Assembly (NCBI GenBank): GCA_900766165.1
Contig: CAAFUK010000044.1
Span: 1 to 36,996 of the forward strand
Direction: 5' to 3'
DNA from: an uncultured Collinsella sp.
Lineage (GTDB): Bacteria > Actinomycetota > Coriobacteriia > Coriobacteriales > Coriobacteriaceae
Length of the DNA stretch: 36,996 nucleotides
Shown piece after piece: positions 24,295-31,778 of this stretch; position 1 is the first letter of the stretch; each line of letters starts with the position of its first letter. Below the pieces are notes generated by a model that was not told where the DNA came from, made no database searches, and worked only from the letters and a program-made list of their open reading frames with translations. The translations under genes were made by a program, and so were the position numbers.

Positions 24295-24738
24295 ATGACT
24301 AACGAAGAGCTGCAGAAGGAAATGATCGCGGCCATGAAGGCCAAGGACAAGGTCCGTCTGTCCATCATTCGCCAGGTTAAGGCCGAGGTGAAGAACATCG
24401 AGGTCAACGAGCGCCGCGATGTGACCGAGGAAGACGTCAACAGCATGATCAAGCGTCTGATCAAGCAGACGAGCGAGACGCTGGAGATGTCCATCAAGGC
24501 CGGCACCGACCAGGAGCGTACCGACAACCTGACCGAGCAGGTCAAGATTCTGGAGAGCCTGCTGCCCGCGCAGGTTTCGGGCGAGGAGCTCGAGGCCCTG
24601 ATCGAGCAGGTTATCGCCGAGCTGGGTGCGACCTCCAAGAAGCAGATGGGCCAGGTCATGGGCGCTCTGGGCAAGGCCACCGGCGGCAACTTCGATAAGC
24701 CGGCCGCGGCAAAGATCGTCGGTGCAAAATTGGCGTAA
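24295..24738 (+). CDS. GatB/YqeY domain protein
   Basis: The 147-residue helical protein is the stand-alone YqeY family, related to the tail domain of the amidotransferase subunit GatB, which binds tRNA. It shows the family pattern: MKAKDKVRLSIIRQVKAEVKN, a charged middle, LPAQVSGEELEALIEQVIAELG and MGQVMGALGKATGGNFD. Its exact role is uncertain; it is probably tRNA or aminoacyl-tRNA related. ATG 24295 has GAGGAGGA upstream; a start at 24259 lacks one. Confidence 0.93.
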   Translation: MTNEELQKEMIAAMKAKDKVRLSIIRQVKAEVKNIEVNERRDVTEEDVNSMIKRLIKQTSETLEMSIKAGTDQERTDNLTEQVKILESLLPAQVSGEELEALIEQVIAELGATSKKQMGQVMGALGKATGGNFDKPAAAKIVGAKLA

Positions 24739-24767
24739 GCGCCGGCCGACACATAGCCGATGCTGAG

Positions 24768-24798
24768 GGGCGTGACCATTGCGGTCGCGCCCTTTTTT
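24768..24798 (+). terminator. Intrinsic terminator after YqeY gene
   Basis: GGGCGTGACC (24768-24777) pairs with GGTCGCGCCC (24783-24792) with one G-U pair, followed by six T. Confidence 0.9.
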
Positions 24799-24806
24799 GG
24801 CTGGGT

Positions 24807-24875
24807 ACTCATTGGGGACAGACTTAAATGAGTACCCAATGAGCGGGCACTCATTTAAGTCTGTCCCCAATGAGT
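24807..24875. repeat. Nested palindrome: 27-bp perfect inverted repeat whose arms are hairpins
   Basis: Bases 24807-24833 are the exact reverse complement of 24849-24875, with a 15-base spacer. Each arm is itself a hairpin, ACTCATT paired with AATGAGT, with GGGGACAG in its loop (CTGTCCCC in the right arm). It lies between the YqeY terminator and the ABC-importer promoter. This is the only member of the hairpin family here that is doubled head-to-head. Confidence 0.85.
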
Positions 24876-24939
24876 GGGTTAAAGGTTGCGGGTTCTTTAC
24901 GGGAATGTAGTGTGGGCTGCGGAAACGTGGTTCTTTCCG

Positions 24940-24945
24940 TACAAT
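24940..24945 (+). promoter_or_regulatory. Probable -10 of the ABC-importer operon
   Basis: TACAAT at 24940-24945, 35 bases before the ATPase start, matches the -10 consensus at five of six bases. I see no clear -35. Confidence 0.4.
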
Positions 24946-24980
24946 AGTTCAACTCGTGTAAACGCAGGGAAGGGACATTC

Positions 24981-25712
24981 ATGGCAGACATGATCGAGAT
25001 TAAGCATCTCAACAAGTACTTTGGCGACCTGCATGTGCTCAAAGATATCAACCTTACCGTCAAGCGCGGCGAGAAGCTCGTAATGATCGGGCCTTCCGGC
25101 TCGGGTAAGTCGACGCTCATCCGCTGTGTCGATTATCTTGAGGAGCCCACGTCGGGCGAGGTCATCATCGACGGTACGCCGCTCACCAAAAAGAACCACC
25201 TGGAGATGGCTCGCAAGTACAGCTCCATGGTGTTTCAGCAGTTCAACCTGTATCCCAACATGACGGTGCTGGGCAACCTGACGCTCGCGCCCATCAAGCT
25301 GCAAAAGAAGAGCAAGGAGGAGGCGACCGAGATCGCTATCGCCGCGCTCAAGCGCGTCGGCATGGCGCATAAGGCCGGCGAGTATCCGCAGAATCTCTCG
25401 GGCGGTCAGCAGCAGCGCATCGCCATCGCCCGTGCCCTGTGCACCAAGCAGCCCATCATCCTGTTTGACGAGCCGACCTCGGCGCTCGACCCCGAAATGG
25501 TCCAGGAGGTTCTGGACGTTATGATTGAGCTCGCGCAGGAGGATATCACCATGATCTGCGTGACGCACGAGATGGGCTTTGCGCGCCAGGTGGCCGACCG
25601 CGTCATCTTTATGGAGGACGGCCGCATTCTGGAGGAGGGCACGCCCGAGCACTTCTTCGATAACCCCGAGAACCCGCGCTGCCGCGAGTTCCTGTCCAAG
25701 ATTCTGCACTAG
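24981..25712 (+). CDS. Polar amino-acid ABC importer, ATP-binding subunit (GlnQ-like)
   Basis: The 243-residue protein energises an amino-acid uptake system at the inner face of the membrane. It has Walker A GPSGSGKST (from residue 37), Q-loop FQQFNLYP, signature LSGGQQQR (from 139), Walker B ILFDEPTSALDP and the H-loop THEMGFARQVADRV. The last two segments are typical of the GlnQ/ArtP/HisP group. GGAAGGGA precedes the start. It heads an operon with a binding lipoprotein and two permeases. Confidence 0.95.
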   Translation: MADMIEIKHLNKYFGDLHVLKDINLTVKRGEKLVMIGPSGSGKSTLIRCVDYLEEPTSGEVIIDGTPLTKKNHLEMARKYSSMVFQQFNLYPNMTVLGNLTLAPIKLQKKSKEEATEIAIAALKRVGMAHKAGEYPQNLSGGQQQRIAIARALCTKQPIILFDEPTSALDPEMVQEVLDVMIELAQEDITMICVTHEMGFARQVADRVIFMEDGRILEEGTPEHFFDNPENPRCREFLSKILH

Positions 25713-25720
25713 GCGCGGTG

Positions 25721-26596
25721 ATGGACATGACGGATATGACGAGGGCGGCCGTGTCGCGCCGTCGCTTTTTGCAGCTGGCGGGCGCCGGTATGCTCGCACT
25801 GACGGGGGCCGCGCTTACCGGTTGCGGCAACTCCACCAGCGGCGAGGGCTCCGACAAGGGGTCCAAGCTTGCGGCCATCAAGTCACGTGGACATCTGAAT
25901 GCCGGCGTTAAAAAGGACGTTCCCGGCTACGGCTATTACGACACCGCCAAGGGTCGCTTTGAGGGCATGGAAGTCGATTTGTGCTACCAGATCGCCGCTG
26001 CCGTCTTTGGCGTGAGCTACAAGGATGCCCGTGCCCAGGAGCTTGTCGAGTTTACCGACGTAACGCCCAAGACGCGCGGCCCGCTGATCGATAACGGCCA
26101 GCTCGACGTGGTCGCGGCGACCTACACCATCACCGACGAGCGCAAGAAGAGCTGGGATTTCTCGACGCCGTACCGCACCGACTACGTGGGACTCATGGTC
26201 AAGAAGCGTTCGGGCTTTACCTCGATTGAGGACCTGGATGGCAAGGTCATTGGCGTGAGCCAGGGTGCCACCACGCAGGGTCTGATCGAGCAGATGATCA
26301 AGGACAACGGCTTTAGCTGCAAGCCCGAGTTTAGGGCCTTTAGCGGCTATCCCATCATCAAGAGTTCCCTCGACGCCGGCAATATCGACGTCTTTGCCAT
26401 GGACCGCTCCACGCTGGCCGGCTATATGAACGAGACCGTTGAGTTGCTGCAGCCCGAGGTCAAGTTTGGCGAGCAGGGCTACGGCGTGGCGACCAAGAAG
26501 GGCTGCGACCTTTCGGCCGTGGTCGATCAGGTGATTTGCGATCGCCTGGCCGATGGCTGGCTCGACCAAGAGGTCAAGACCTGGGGTCTTGTATAG
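25721..26596 (+). CDS. Amino-acid-binding lipoprotein with twin-arginine signal
   Basis: The 291-residue solute-binding protein of the importer belongs to the SBP_bac_3 family. The signal has a Tat motif (S12-R-R-R-F-L-Q) and a lipobox LTGC with Cys35, so it is probably exported by Tat and lipid-anchored. The domain shows GHLNAGVKKDVPGYGYYD, FEGMEVDLCYQIAAAVF and ATYTITDERKKSWDFSTPY, as in glutamate/glutamine or polar amino-acid binders. The ribosome site is weak; ATG 25721 is chosen over the GTG at 25718. It follows the ATPase by eight bases. Confidence 0.92.
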   Translation: MDMTDMTRAAVSRRRFLQLAGAGMLALTGAALTGCGNSTSGEGSDKGSKLAAIKSRGHLNAGVKKDVPGYGYYDTAKGRFEGMEVDLCYQIAAAVFGVSYKDARAQELVEFTDVTPKTRGPLIDNGQLDVVAATYTITDERKKSWDFSTPYRTDYVGLMVKKRSGFTSIEDLDGKVIGVSQGATTQGLIEQMIKDNGFSCKPEFRAFSGYPIIKSSLDAGNIDVFAMDRSTLAGYMNETVELLQPEVKFGEQGYGVATKKGCDLSAVVDQVICDRLADGWLDQEVKTWGLV

Positions 26597-26621
26597 GCAC
26601 ATCGTCCAAGGAAGGAATCAA

Positions 26622-27368
26622 ATGCTCGAAGGATTATTTGACGCCGACCGTTGGTCGACGACATTTCAAAACATGGGGCCCTTCTGGGAGGGCTTTGGCG
26701 TGACGCTGCAGGTGGTCGTTGCCGGTCTGCTGCTGTCGCTGGTGCTGGGCACACTGCTGGGCGTGTTCTCTACCACTCGCTCGCGCGTGCTGCGCGCCAT
26801 AAGCCGCGTGTACGTGGAGTTTTACCAGAACACCCCGTTGCCCGTGCAGGTGCTCTTTATGTACATGGCCGGTCCGCAGTTTTTGCAGGCCATGACCGGT
26901 GCCGACCAGCCGGTGCGCATCGCGCCGTTCGTGCTGGGCTTCTTGGGCGTGGGCCTGTATCACGCGGCCTACATTTCGGAGGTCATCCGCACTGGTATCG
27001 AGGCGGTTCCGCGCGGTCAGATGGAGGCGGCCCAGAGCCAGGGCTTCACCCGTGCGCAGGCGTACTGGTACATCGTGCTGCCCCAGACGTTCAAGATCAT
27101 TCTGCCGCCGCTGTGTAACCAGGCGCTCAACCTGGTCAAGAACACGTCAGTGCTGGCGCTTGTGGCCGGCGGCGACCTTATGTACCGTTCCGACAACTTT
27201 GTGAGTCTGTACGGTTACCTGCAGGGATACATCGTCTGCTGCCTTATGTACTTCATCATCTGCTTTCCGCTCGCCATGCTGGTGCAGTGGCTCGAGCGCC
27301 GCTCCAAGGAGCGTCCGCACGGCGTGAGCCTGGCCGAGCTGGGGCTCGACAACGTAGAGGAGGCCTAG
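26622..27368 (+). CDS. Amino-acid ABC importer permease 1
   Basis: The 248-residue membrane protein belongs to the HisM/GlnP permease family. Five or more helices are visible. The EAA loop reads SEVIRTGIEAVPRGQMEAAQ then SQGFTRAQAYWYIVLPQ, which contacts the ATPase. ATG 26622 has AAGGAAGGAA upstream; the frame is open to 26553 in the previous gene. It starts 25 bases after the lipoprotein stop. Confidence 0.93.
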   Translation: MLEGLFDADRWSTTFQNMGPFWEGFGVTLQVVVAGLLLSLVLGTLLGVFSTTRSRVLRAISRVYVEFYQNTPLPVQVLFMYMAGPQFLQAMTGADQPVRIAPFVLGFLGVGLYHAAYISEVIRTGIEAVPRGQMEAAQSQGFTRAQAYWYIVLPQTFKIILPPLCNQALNLVKNTSVLALVAGGDLMYRSDNFVSLYGYLQGYIVCCLMYFIICFPLAMLVQWLERRSKERPHGVSLAELGLDNVEEA

Positions 27369-27371
27369 CGC

Positions 27372-28010
27372 ATGGAAATCTTCAACGCGACCAACCTGCT
27401 CTACATTTGGGGCGGCTTTGTTAAGACCATCGAGATCTCGGCGCTGTCGGTCTTTTTCTCGCTCATCTTTGGCACGGTGTTGGCGCTCGTTAAGAGCTAT
27501 GCGCCCCGCCCGTTCCGTATTTTGGTGAGCGCCTATATCGAGCTGTTCCGTTGCACGCCGAACCTGTTGTGGATCCTGTTTATCTACTTTACAGTGCAGG
27601 GTTTGGACATTGTGATTTCGACCATCGCCTTTACGCTGTTTACCAGCGCTGTTATGGCCGAGATTGTGCGCGGCGGCCTCAACTCGATTCCGCGCGGCCA
27701 GTTTGAGGCAGCGCGGAGCCAGGGCTTTGGCTTCTTTGCCACCATGCGCTACATCATTCTGCCGCAGACGTTTAAGACGATCATCCCAGCGCTGTTTAGC
27801 CAGTGCACGACCGTCATTAAGGACAGCTCGTATCTTTCGGGCATTAACGTGGCCGAGCTCATGTACACGGCAAATGTCGTGATGGCCCATGCGATCGACC
27901 TGTCGCAGGTGCTTATGCTCTACGGCCTGGTGTTTGCGATGTACTTTGTGCTCAACTTTGGTATCTCGTTGCTGGTGAGAGCATATCAGAGGCGAATGGT
28001 GGCAGCGTAG
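27372..28010 (+). CDS. Amino-acid ABC importer permease 2
   Basis: The 212-residue partner permease has the same family fold and EAA loop (AEIVRGGLNSIPRGQFEAARS then QGFGFFATMRYIILPQ). It starts three bases after the previous stop, with GAGGAGG inside the end of that gene. Having two different permeases in one operon implies a heterodimeric channel. A GGGACAG hairpin follows its stop directly. Confidence 0.93.
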   Translation: MEIFNATNLLYIWGGFVKTIEISALSVFFSLIFGTVLALVKSYAPRPFRILVSAYIELFRCTPNLLWILFIYFTVQGLDIVISTIAFTLFTSAVMAEIVRGGLNSIPRGQFEAARSQGFGFFATMRYIILPQTFKTIIPALFSQCTTVIKDSSYLSGINVAELMYTANVVMAHAIDLSQVLMLYGLVFAMYFVLNFGISLLVRAYQRRMVAA

Positions 28011-28011
28011 A

Positions 28012-28042
28012 ATGTGACAAAGGGACAGCCCCTTTGTCACAT
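28012..28042. repeat. GGGACAG hairpin between permease and kinase-like gene
   Basis: ATGTGACAAAGG (28012-28023) pairs perfectly with CCTTTGTCACAT (28031-28042); GGGACAG spans the stem-loop junction. It lies two bases after the permease stop, without a T run, so it may act as an mRNA 3' structure or partial terminator. Confidence 0.85.
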
Positions 28043-28058
28043 AGAGAAAGGAATCGCG

Positions 28059-28682
28059 ATGAGCGATCTGGAGAACAAGAAGAATCCTGTGGTCATTACC
28101 ATCGCGCGCGACTTTGGCGCCGAGGGCCACGAGATTGGTCGCATGCTTGCCGACGAGTTGGGGATTCCGCTGTACGATAACGAGCTGCTGGTACGTGCTT
28201 CGCTGCGCACAGGCGAGTCGCTCGACAAGATGGCCGCTTACGACGAGCGCCTGGCCGTGGAGAACATGGCGTTTCTGCCCGACCGCTACGATGCGCGTTC
28301 GTACTCGGACAAGTTGTTCCAAAAGATGAGCCAGGTGATTTTGGATCTGGGCGAGACCGAGAGCTGCATTATCGAAGGCCGCCTGTCCGATTACCTGTTG
28401 CGTAACAACCCCAATCACATTGCCGTATTGGTGACCGCTCCCTTTGAGGACCGCGTCGAGATTGTGCGCAAGAAGCGTGGCCTTAACAAAAAGAAGGGCG
28501 CCAAGCTGGTCAAGCAGCAGCAGAAGGCGCGCGAGGCGTTCTATAAGCGCTACAGCGCCGGAAAGTGGAAGATGACGAGCGGTAAAGACATCGTCGTCAA
28601 CCGTGCCAAGCTGGGCCGCGAGGGCTGCAAAGACGTTATCGCCGCTGCCTATCGCTACAAAATGGCGCAGCTCGAAGGCTAG
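28059..28682 (+). CDS. Cytidylate-kinase-like protein (Cytidylate_kin2 family)
   Basis: The 207-residue protein belongs to the cytidylate-kinase-like P-loop family (PF13189). The start VITIARDFGAEGHEIGRMLAD has the altered nucleotide loop typical of that family in place of a canonical Walker A. Later it shows YDNELLVRASLRTG, SCIIEGRLSDYLL and a lid-like basic segment (RVEIVRKKRGLNKKKGAKLV). Its real substrate is not known; it is not the canonical Cmk. AGAAAGGAA supports ATG 28059. Confidence 0.88.
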   Translation: MSDLENKKNPVVITIARDFGAEGHEIGRMLADELGIPLYDNELLVRASLRTGESLDKMAAYDERLAVENMAFLPDRYDARSYSDKLFQKMSQVILDLGETESCIIEGRLSDYLLRNNPNHIAVLVTAPFEDRVEIVRKKRGLNKKKGAKLVKQQQKAREAFYKRYSAGKWKMTSGKDIVVNRAKLGREGCKDVIAAAYRYKMAQLEG

Positions 28683-28688
28683 CCGATC

Positions 28689-28731
28689 AAAACCACCGCA
28701 AAGGGGACAGCACCTTTGTGGTGGTTTTTTT
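28689..28731 (+). terminator. Terminator built on the GGGACAG hairpin
   Basis: AAAACCACCGCAAAGG (28689-28704) pairs with CCTTTGTGGTGGTTTT (28713-28728) with one G-U pair; the loop is GGACAGCA, and the stem runs into a T run of seven. This member of the hairpin family is a convincing intrinsic terminator for the kinase-like gene. Confidence 0.9.
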
Positions 28732-28769
28732 AGGTAGAGAAAGTCAACTGGTTCTGCCGTGGCCGATCG

Positions 28770-28839
28770 CTCAAAGAACTCAAGGATGCTCAAAAAACTC
28801 AAAGATACTCAAATAAATTATAGATAGTAGGGGCATAAT
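28770..28839 (+). promoter_or_regulatory. Helically phased CTCAA repeats and AT-rich promoter region
   Basis: CTCAA occurs at 28770, 28779, 28789, 28798 and 28808, spacings of 9, 10, 9 and 10, which is a 19-bp direct repeat in about 2.3 copies. An AT-rich stretch with CATAAT (28834-28839), a possible -10, follows. The phased boxes on one face of the helix suggest an operator for the AAA-winged-helix gene downstream, which is inference. Confidence 0.55.
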
Positions 28840-28867
28840 TAAGTTATATGAGTTAAAGGGAGGCTTT

Positions 28868-29983
28868 ATGGCGGCACCGACGGCGTACAGGCAGGCAAAT
28901 CCATTCACGCCGATGTTCGGACGTGTACCGGCGTATATGGCCGGCCGTGAGCAAATCATCGATGATATGGTGCTGGCGTTTGAAAATGACGACTCCGATC
29001 CCAATCTTTGCTCGGTTTTCTATGGTGCACGTGGTACAGGTAAAACGGCGCTTTTGGCATATCTGTCGTACTGCGCCCAGCAAGAGGGCTGGATTACAGC
29101 GAATGTGACGGCCTCGGAGGGGATGCTCGAAGACATTTTGCAGCGCCTCAACGAATCAGCCGCCCATCTGATCGAAAAGCCCGCTTCTAGGCGTGTGAAC
29201 AGTGTCGGCATTGCCCCCGTAGGAAGCATGAGCTGGGAAAACATCGATGTTGAATTTGAGGGCGCTAACTGGCGTACTAAGATGAACGCTTTGTTTGCTC
29301 AGCTTGAAGCGACTGACACCGGGGTGCTTATCGCCGTTGACGAAGTGGATGCATCGTTTGCGCAAATGACGGAGCTTGTTACTACCTACCAGCACTTTGT
29401 AAGCGAGAATAAAAAGGTAGCTTTGCTTATGGCGGGGCTGCCGTTTCGCGTGCTGGCGCTGCTGACGGGGAAATCGACATCGTTTCTTCGTCGCGCGGCT
29501 CAACATTCGCTGGGATCAATTTCACCGACTGAGGTAAAAGAAGCGTTTCGACTAACGATTGAGGACGGCGGCAAGACGATTTCTGATGAGGCGATCGACC
29601 TCGCTGCCAAGGCGATCGATGGCTTTCCATTTATGTTCCAGTTGGTGGGGTATCGGGCATGGAATGCTTCGCGCCAAGCCTCCGAGGTTTCTATTGAGGA
29701 TGTCGAACGAGGCGCGAAACTTGCGCAAGAGGAGCTGGAATCGCGAGTTTTCGCTTCAACAGCGGCGGAACTTTCACGAGGGGACCTTGAATTTCTTCGT
29801 GCAATGAATCCGGTTGGGACGACGACCAGGCAAGAGCTGGCAGCGAGGCTTAAGAAGAGTTCCGGTTCGATTTCAACGTATAAAAAGCGTCTGGTAGAGG
29901 CTGGGGTAATTGAAGAGCCTCTACAAGGACGTTTTGAGTTTGCATTGCCAGGCTTTGGCCGATATGCCGCATCGCTTTACTAG
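28868..29983 (+). CDS. AAA ATPase with C-terminal winged helix
   Basis: The 371-residue protein has Walker A GARGTGKT (53-60) and Walker B VLIAVDE (Asp158, Glu159). A lid region with SPTEVKEAFRLTIEDGGKTI follows. The C-terminal 60 residues read like a winged helix (TTRQELAARLKKSSGSISTY then KRLVEAGVIEEPLQG). It resembles Cdc6/Orc-like and STAND-type ATP-binding proteins found in mobile or stress loci. GGGAGG precedes the ATG. It stands alone, with phased repeats upstream and a palindrome plus hairpin downstream. Its partner and role are unknown. Confidence 0.85.
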   Translation: MAAPTAYRQANPFTPMFGRVPAYMAGREQIIDDMVLAFENDDSDPNLCSVFYGARGTGKTALLAYLSYCAQQEGWITANVTASEGMLEDILQRLNESAAHLIEKPASRRVNSVGIAPVGSMSWENIDVEFEGANWRTKMNALFAQLEATDTGVLIAVDEVDASFAQMTELVTTYQHFVSENKKVALLMAGLPFRVLALLTGKSTSFLRRAAQHSLGSISPTEVKEAFRLTIEDGGKTISDEAIDLAAKAIDGFPFMFQLVGYRAWNASRQASEVSIEDVERGAKLAQEELESRVFASTAAELSRGDLEFLRAMNPVGTTTRQELAARLKKSSGSISTYKKRLVEAGVIEEPLQGRFEFALPGFGRYAASLY

Positions 29984-30023
29984 AGGGTCGTTGCTGCGAA
30001 GGATCGCTTCGTGTCCCTTTACT

Positions 30024-30080
30024 GTCTCGATCTGTAACAATAAGCCTGCTTTTAGGGGCCTATCTGTTACAGACTGAGAC
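30024..30080. repeat. TCTCGATCTGTAACA palindrome, copy A
   Basis: The 57-bp unit has ends GTCTCGATCTGTAACA and TGTTACAGACTGAGAC (one mismatch in the 16-bp arms) around a 25-base core. It lies between convergent genes and matches three tandem copies at 34174-34390. Confidence 0.85.
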
Positions 30081-30110
30081 AAACTGGCAGAGTGGCCTTC
30101 TGCTCCGCTC

Positions 30111-30148
30111 AAACCACCGCAAAGGGGGCCTTTGTGGTGGTTTTTGTT
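30111..30148. terminator. Degenerate GGGACAG-family hairpin between convergent genes
   Basis: AAACCACCGCAAAGG (30111-30125) pairs with CCTTTGTGGTGGTTT (30129-30143), three G in the loop. The GACAG part of the loop has been lost but the stem is that of the elements at 28689 and 31718. A T run follows on the plus strand and the minus-strand gene stops next to it, so it may terminate both. Confidence 0.75.
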
Positions 30149-31552
30149 TTAGGCCGAGGGGAAGGCCTTGGTGAGACCAGCGCGCGTTTGCGTGTCGGTC
30201 TTTTGGTAGATGGAGCTCAGGTGGCGCTGGACCATGCGCATCGAGATGCCGAGCTCCTCGGCAATCTGCTTGAGCGGGCGCTCGTCTTGGGTTACAGCTA
30301 TGAGCACGTCGACTTCGCGCGGGGTGAGAGCGTGGTTGGCGATGAAGGCCTGGCGTTGCTCCTCGATGGTGGGGGCGGCGAGTGCTTCTTCTGCCAGCTG
30401 CTCGCGCTCGCGCTCCTGCTCGGTTTGGGGTAGGCGGAACAGGCCGGCTGCCACGAATGCCGCGCAGGCGGCGACGAGCAGTACGAGCGCGCCGATCATA
30501 ATGAGGGCAACGTTGCCCGAGGTCACGAGGGCAAGCGAGATGCCCGATGTAGTGAATGCACATACATTGTTGGCGGCGCGCCCCATGCCGGCCCAGAGGG
30601 CGGGTGCATGCATGCGCGGTGCCAGCTGTGTAAAGGTGGCGGTAAAGAACGTGACAAAAAAGCCCGAGCTCAGGTAAAAGACGACAAGGCCCAGGTTGGG
30701 ATCGGCGCCGGCCTCCACGGCCAGGATGGAAATGGTCGAGAGCACGGCGATGCCGAGCATGACAAGTCCCATGTAGCGGCGCTCGGCAAGGTCAAAGATA
30801 AGACCGGCGGCAAGGCCGCTTGCCGCCAAAAAGAGGCGCGGCCAAGTCTGCACGGCAATGGTGCCGTGGGCGTTGGAGAGTGTGACCACGTTGTCGAGGG
30901 TGGAGAACAGACAGGCAAGAATCATGACGAGCGCGATGCTCCAGCATACCTGTTTGGCGAGGGCATGAGAGGACTCAGCAAAGGGATTGATGGCGGGGCT
31001 GGAGCTCTCGGCAGCTTTTTGGGGAACGACGCTGAGGGCGGATATGGCGATAGTCGCTGCGCCAAGGACGATGAGCTCTGCGATACCGCCGCAATTGAGC
31101 AGGTTGACGGCGAACTGCATCAGGATGCCCGCGGCATAGGCTGCTCCCGCACCGGTGGCGAGCTTGGGATCGTCTTGAAACGCCAGTGAAAAGGCGTGGT
31201 GCGCAGCGGCTCCCAGCAGGCCGAGTCCAAAGAATGCCACGCAGCCCAGAATCTCGAGCGCAAGCGGGTCCGTGGGGGATTGAGTTTGGATTAGGCCCAC
31301 GATGGCGATGGGAACAGCGGCGTTGGCGGCTGCCAGTGAGTGGCCTTTGCGCTGTGCGAGCCCGAGCAGCGGCGCATATCCGATAAAGCCGATCACGCTG
31401 GCACCAAGGATAAAGCCCTGTGCGAGCACAACGCGCTCGGCGCCGGCGAGCAGGCCGACATTGATGTCGAAGCGAAACTCGACGGAAAGAAAGGCGAAGG
31501 TAAAAAGCGCGAGTGCCAGAAGCGCGTTGATTTTAGGCTTGCTTAGGTTCAA
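30149..31552 (-). CDS. Membrane-embedded LuxR-family regulator
   Basis: The 467-residue protein joins an MFS-like integral membrane domain of about 12 helices (residues 8-390) to a LuxR-type helix-turn-helix at the C-terminus (about 409-463, LTPREVDVLIAVTQ...IAEELGISMRMVQRHLSSIYQKT). There is no receiver or autoinducer domain. Such fusions are common in Coriobacteriia and are thought to sense a ligand in the membrane and regulate adjacent genes. The start codon is TTG, with AAAGGA six bases upstream on the minus strand. The divergent neighbour is the surface protein at 31779, a likely target (inference). Confidence 0.88.
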   Translation of the reverse strand: MNLSKPKINALLALALFTFAFLSVEFRFDINVGLLAGAERVVLAQGFILGASVIGFIGYAPLLGLAQRKGHSLAAANAAVPIAIVGLIQTQSPTDPLALEILGCVAFFGLGLLGAAAHHAFSLAFQDDPKLATGAGAAYAAGILMQFAVNLLNCGGIAELIVLGAATIAISALSVVPQKAAESSSPAINPFAESSHALAKQVCWSIALVMILACLFSTLDNVVTLSNAHGTIAVQTWPRLFLAASGLAAGLIFDLAERRYMGLVMLGIAVLSTISILAVEAGADPNLGLVVFYLSSGFFVTFFTATFTQLAPRMHAPALWAGMGRAANNVCAFTTSGISLALVTSGNVALIMIGALVLLVAACAAFVAAGLFRLPQTEQEREREQLAEEALAAPTIEEQRQAFIANHALTPREVDVLIAVTQDERPLKQIAEELGISMRMVQRHLSSIYQKTDTQTRAGLTKAFPSA

Positions 31553-31654
31553 GGACGGTCCTTTGGGTGGACGAATGATTGTGTCCTCGATTGTAGCGTC
31601 CTTGGGACGAGTGTGGCGATGGCGAAATCATATTGAATTAAACCGCAGTTAGAG

Positions 31655-31682
31655 GCCTAGGTTCGCATCTACGAACCTAGGC
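31655..31682. repeat. Perfect 11-bp hairpin in the divergent intergenic region
   Basis: GCCTAGGTTCG (31655-31665) pairs with CGAACCTAGGC (31672-31682) around CATCTA. It lies between the membrane-LuxR gene and the surface-protein gene. It could be a regulator-binding palindrome; the LuxR domain next door is a candidate binder. Confidence 0.65.
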
Positions 31683-31717
31683 GTGCGGAGTCATTTGGCA
31701 CATCTTGGTGGTACAGG

Positions 31718-31752
31718 ACCACCACAAAGGGGACAGGCACCTTTGTGGTGGT
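31718..31752 (+). repeat. GGGACAG hairpin in the surface-protein leader
   Basis: ACCACCACAAAGG (31718-31730) pairs perfectly with CCTTTGTGGTGGT (31740-31752), loop GGACAGGCA. It ends 26 bases before the start codon and is not followed by a T run. Confidence 0.85.
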
Positions 31753-31778
31753 ATGGCCCATCGACCAAGGAGGCCGTT

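Noticed and set aside
27147..28802. A 551-codon open frame on the minus strand opposite the permease and kinase-like genes
   Set aside because: Antisense artefact; the plus-strand genes are clear.
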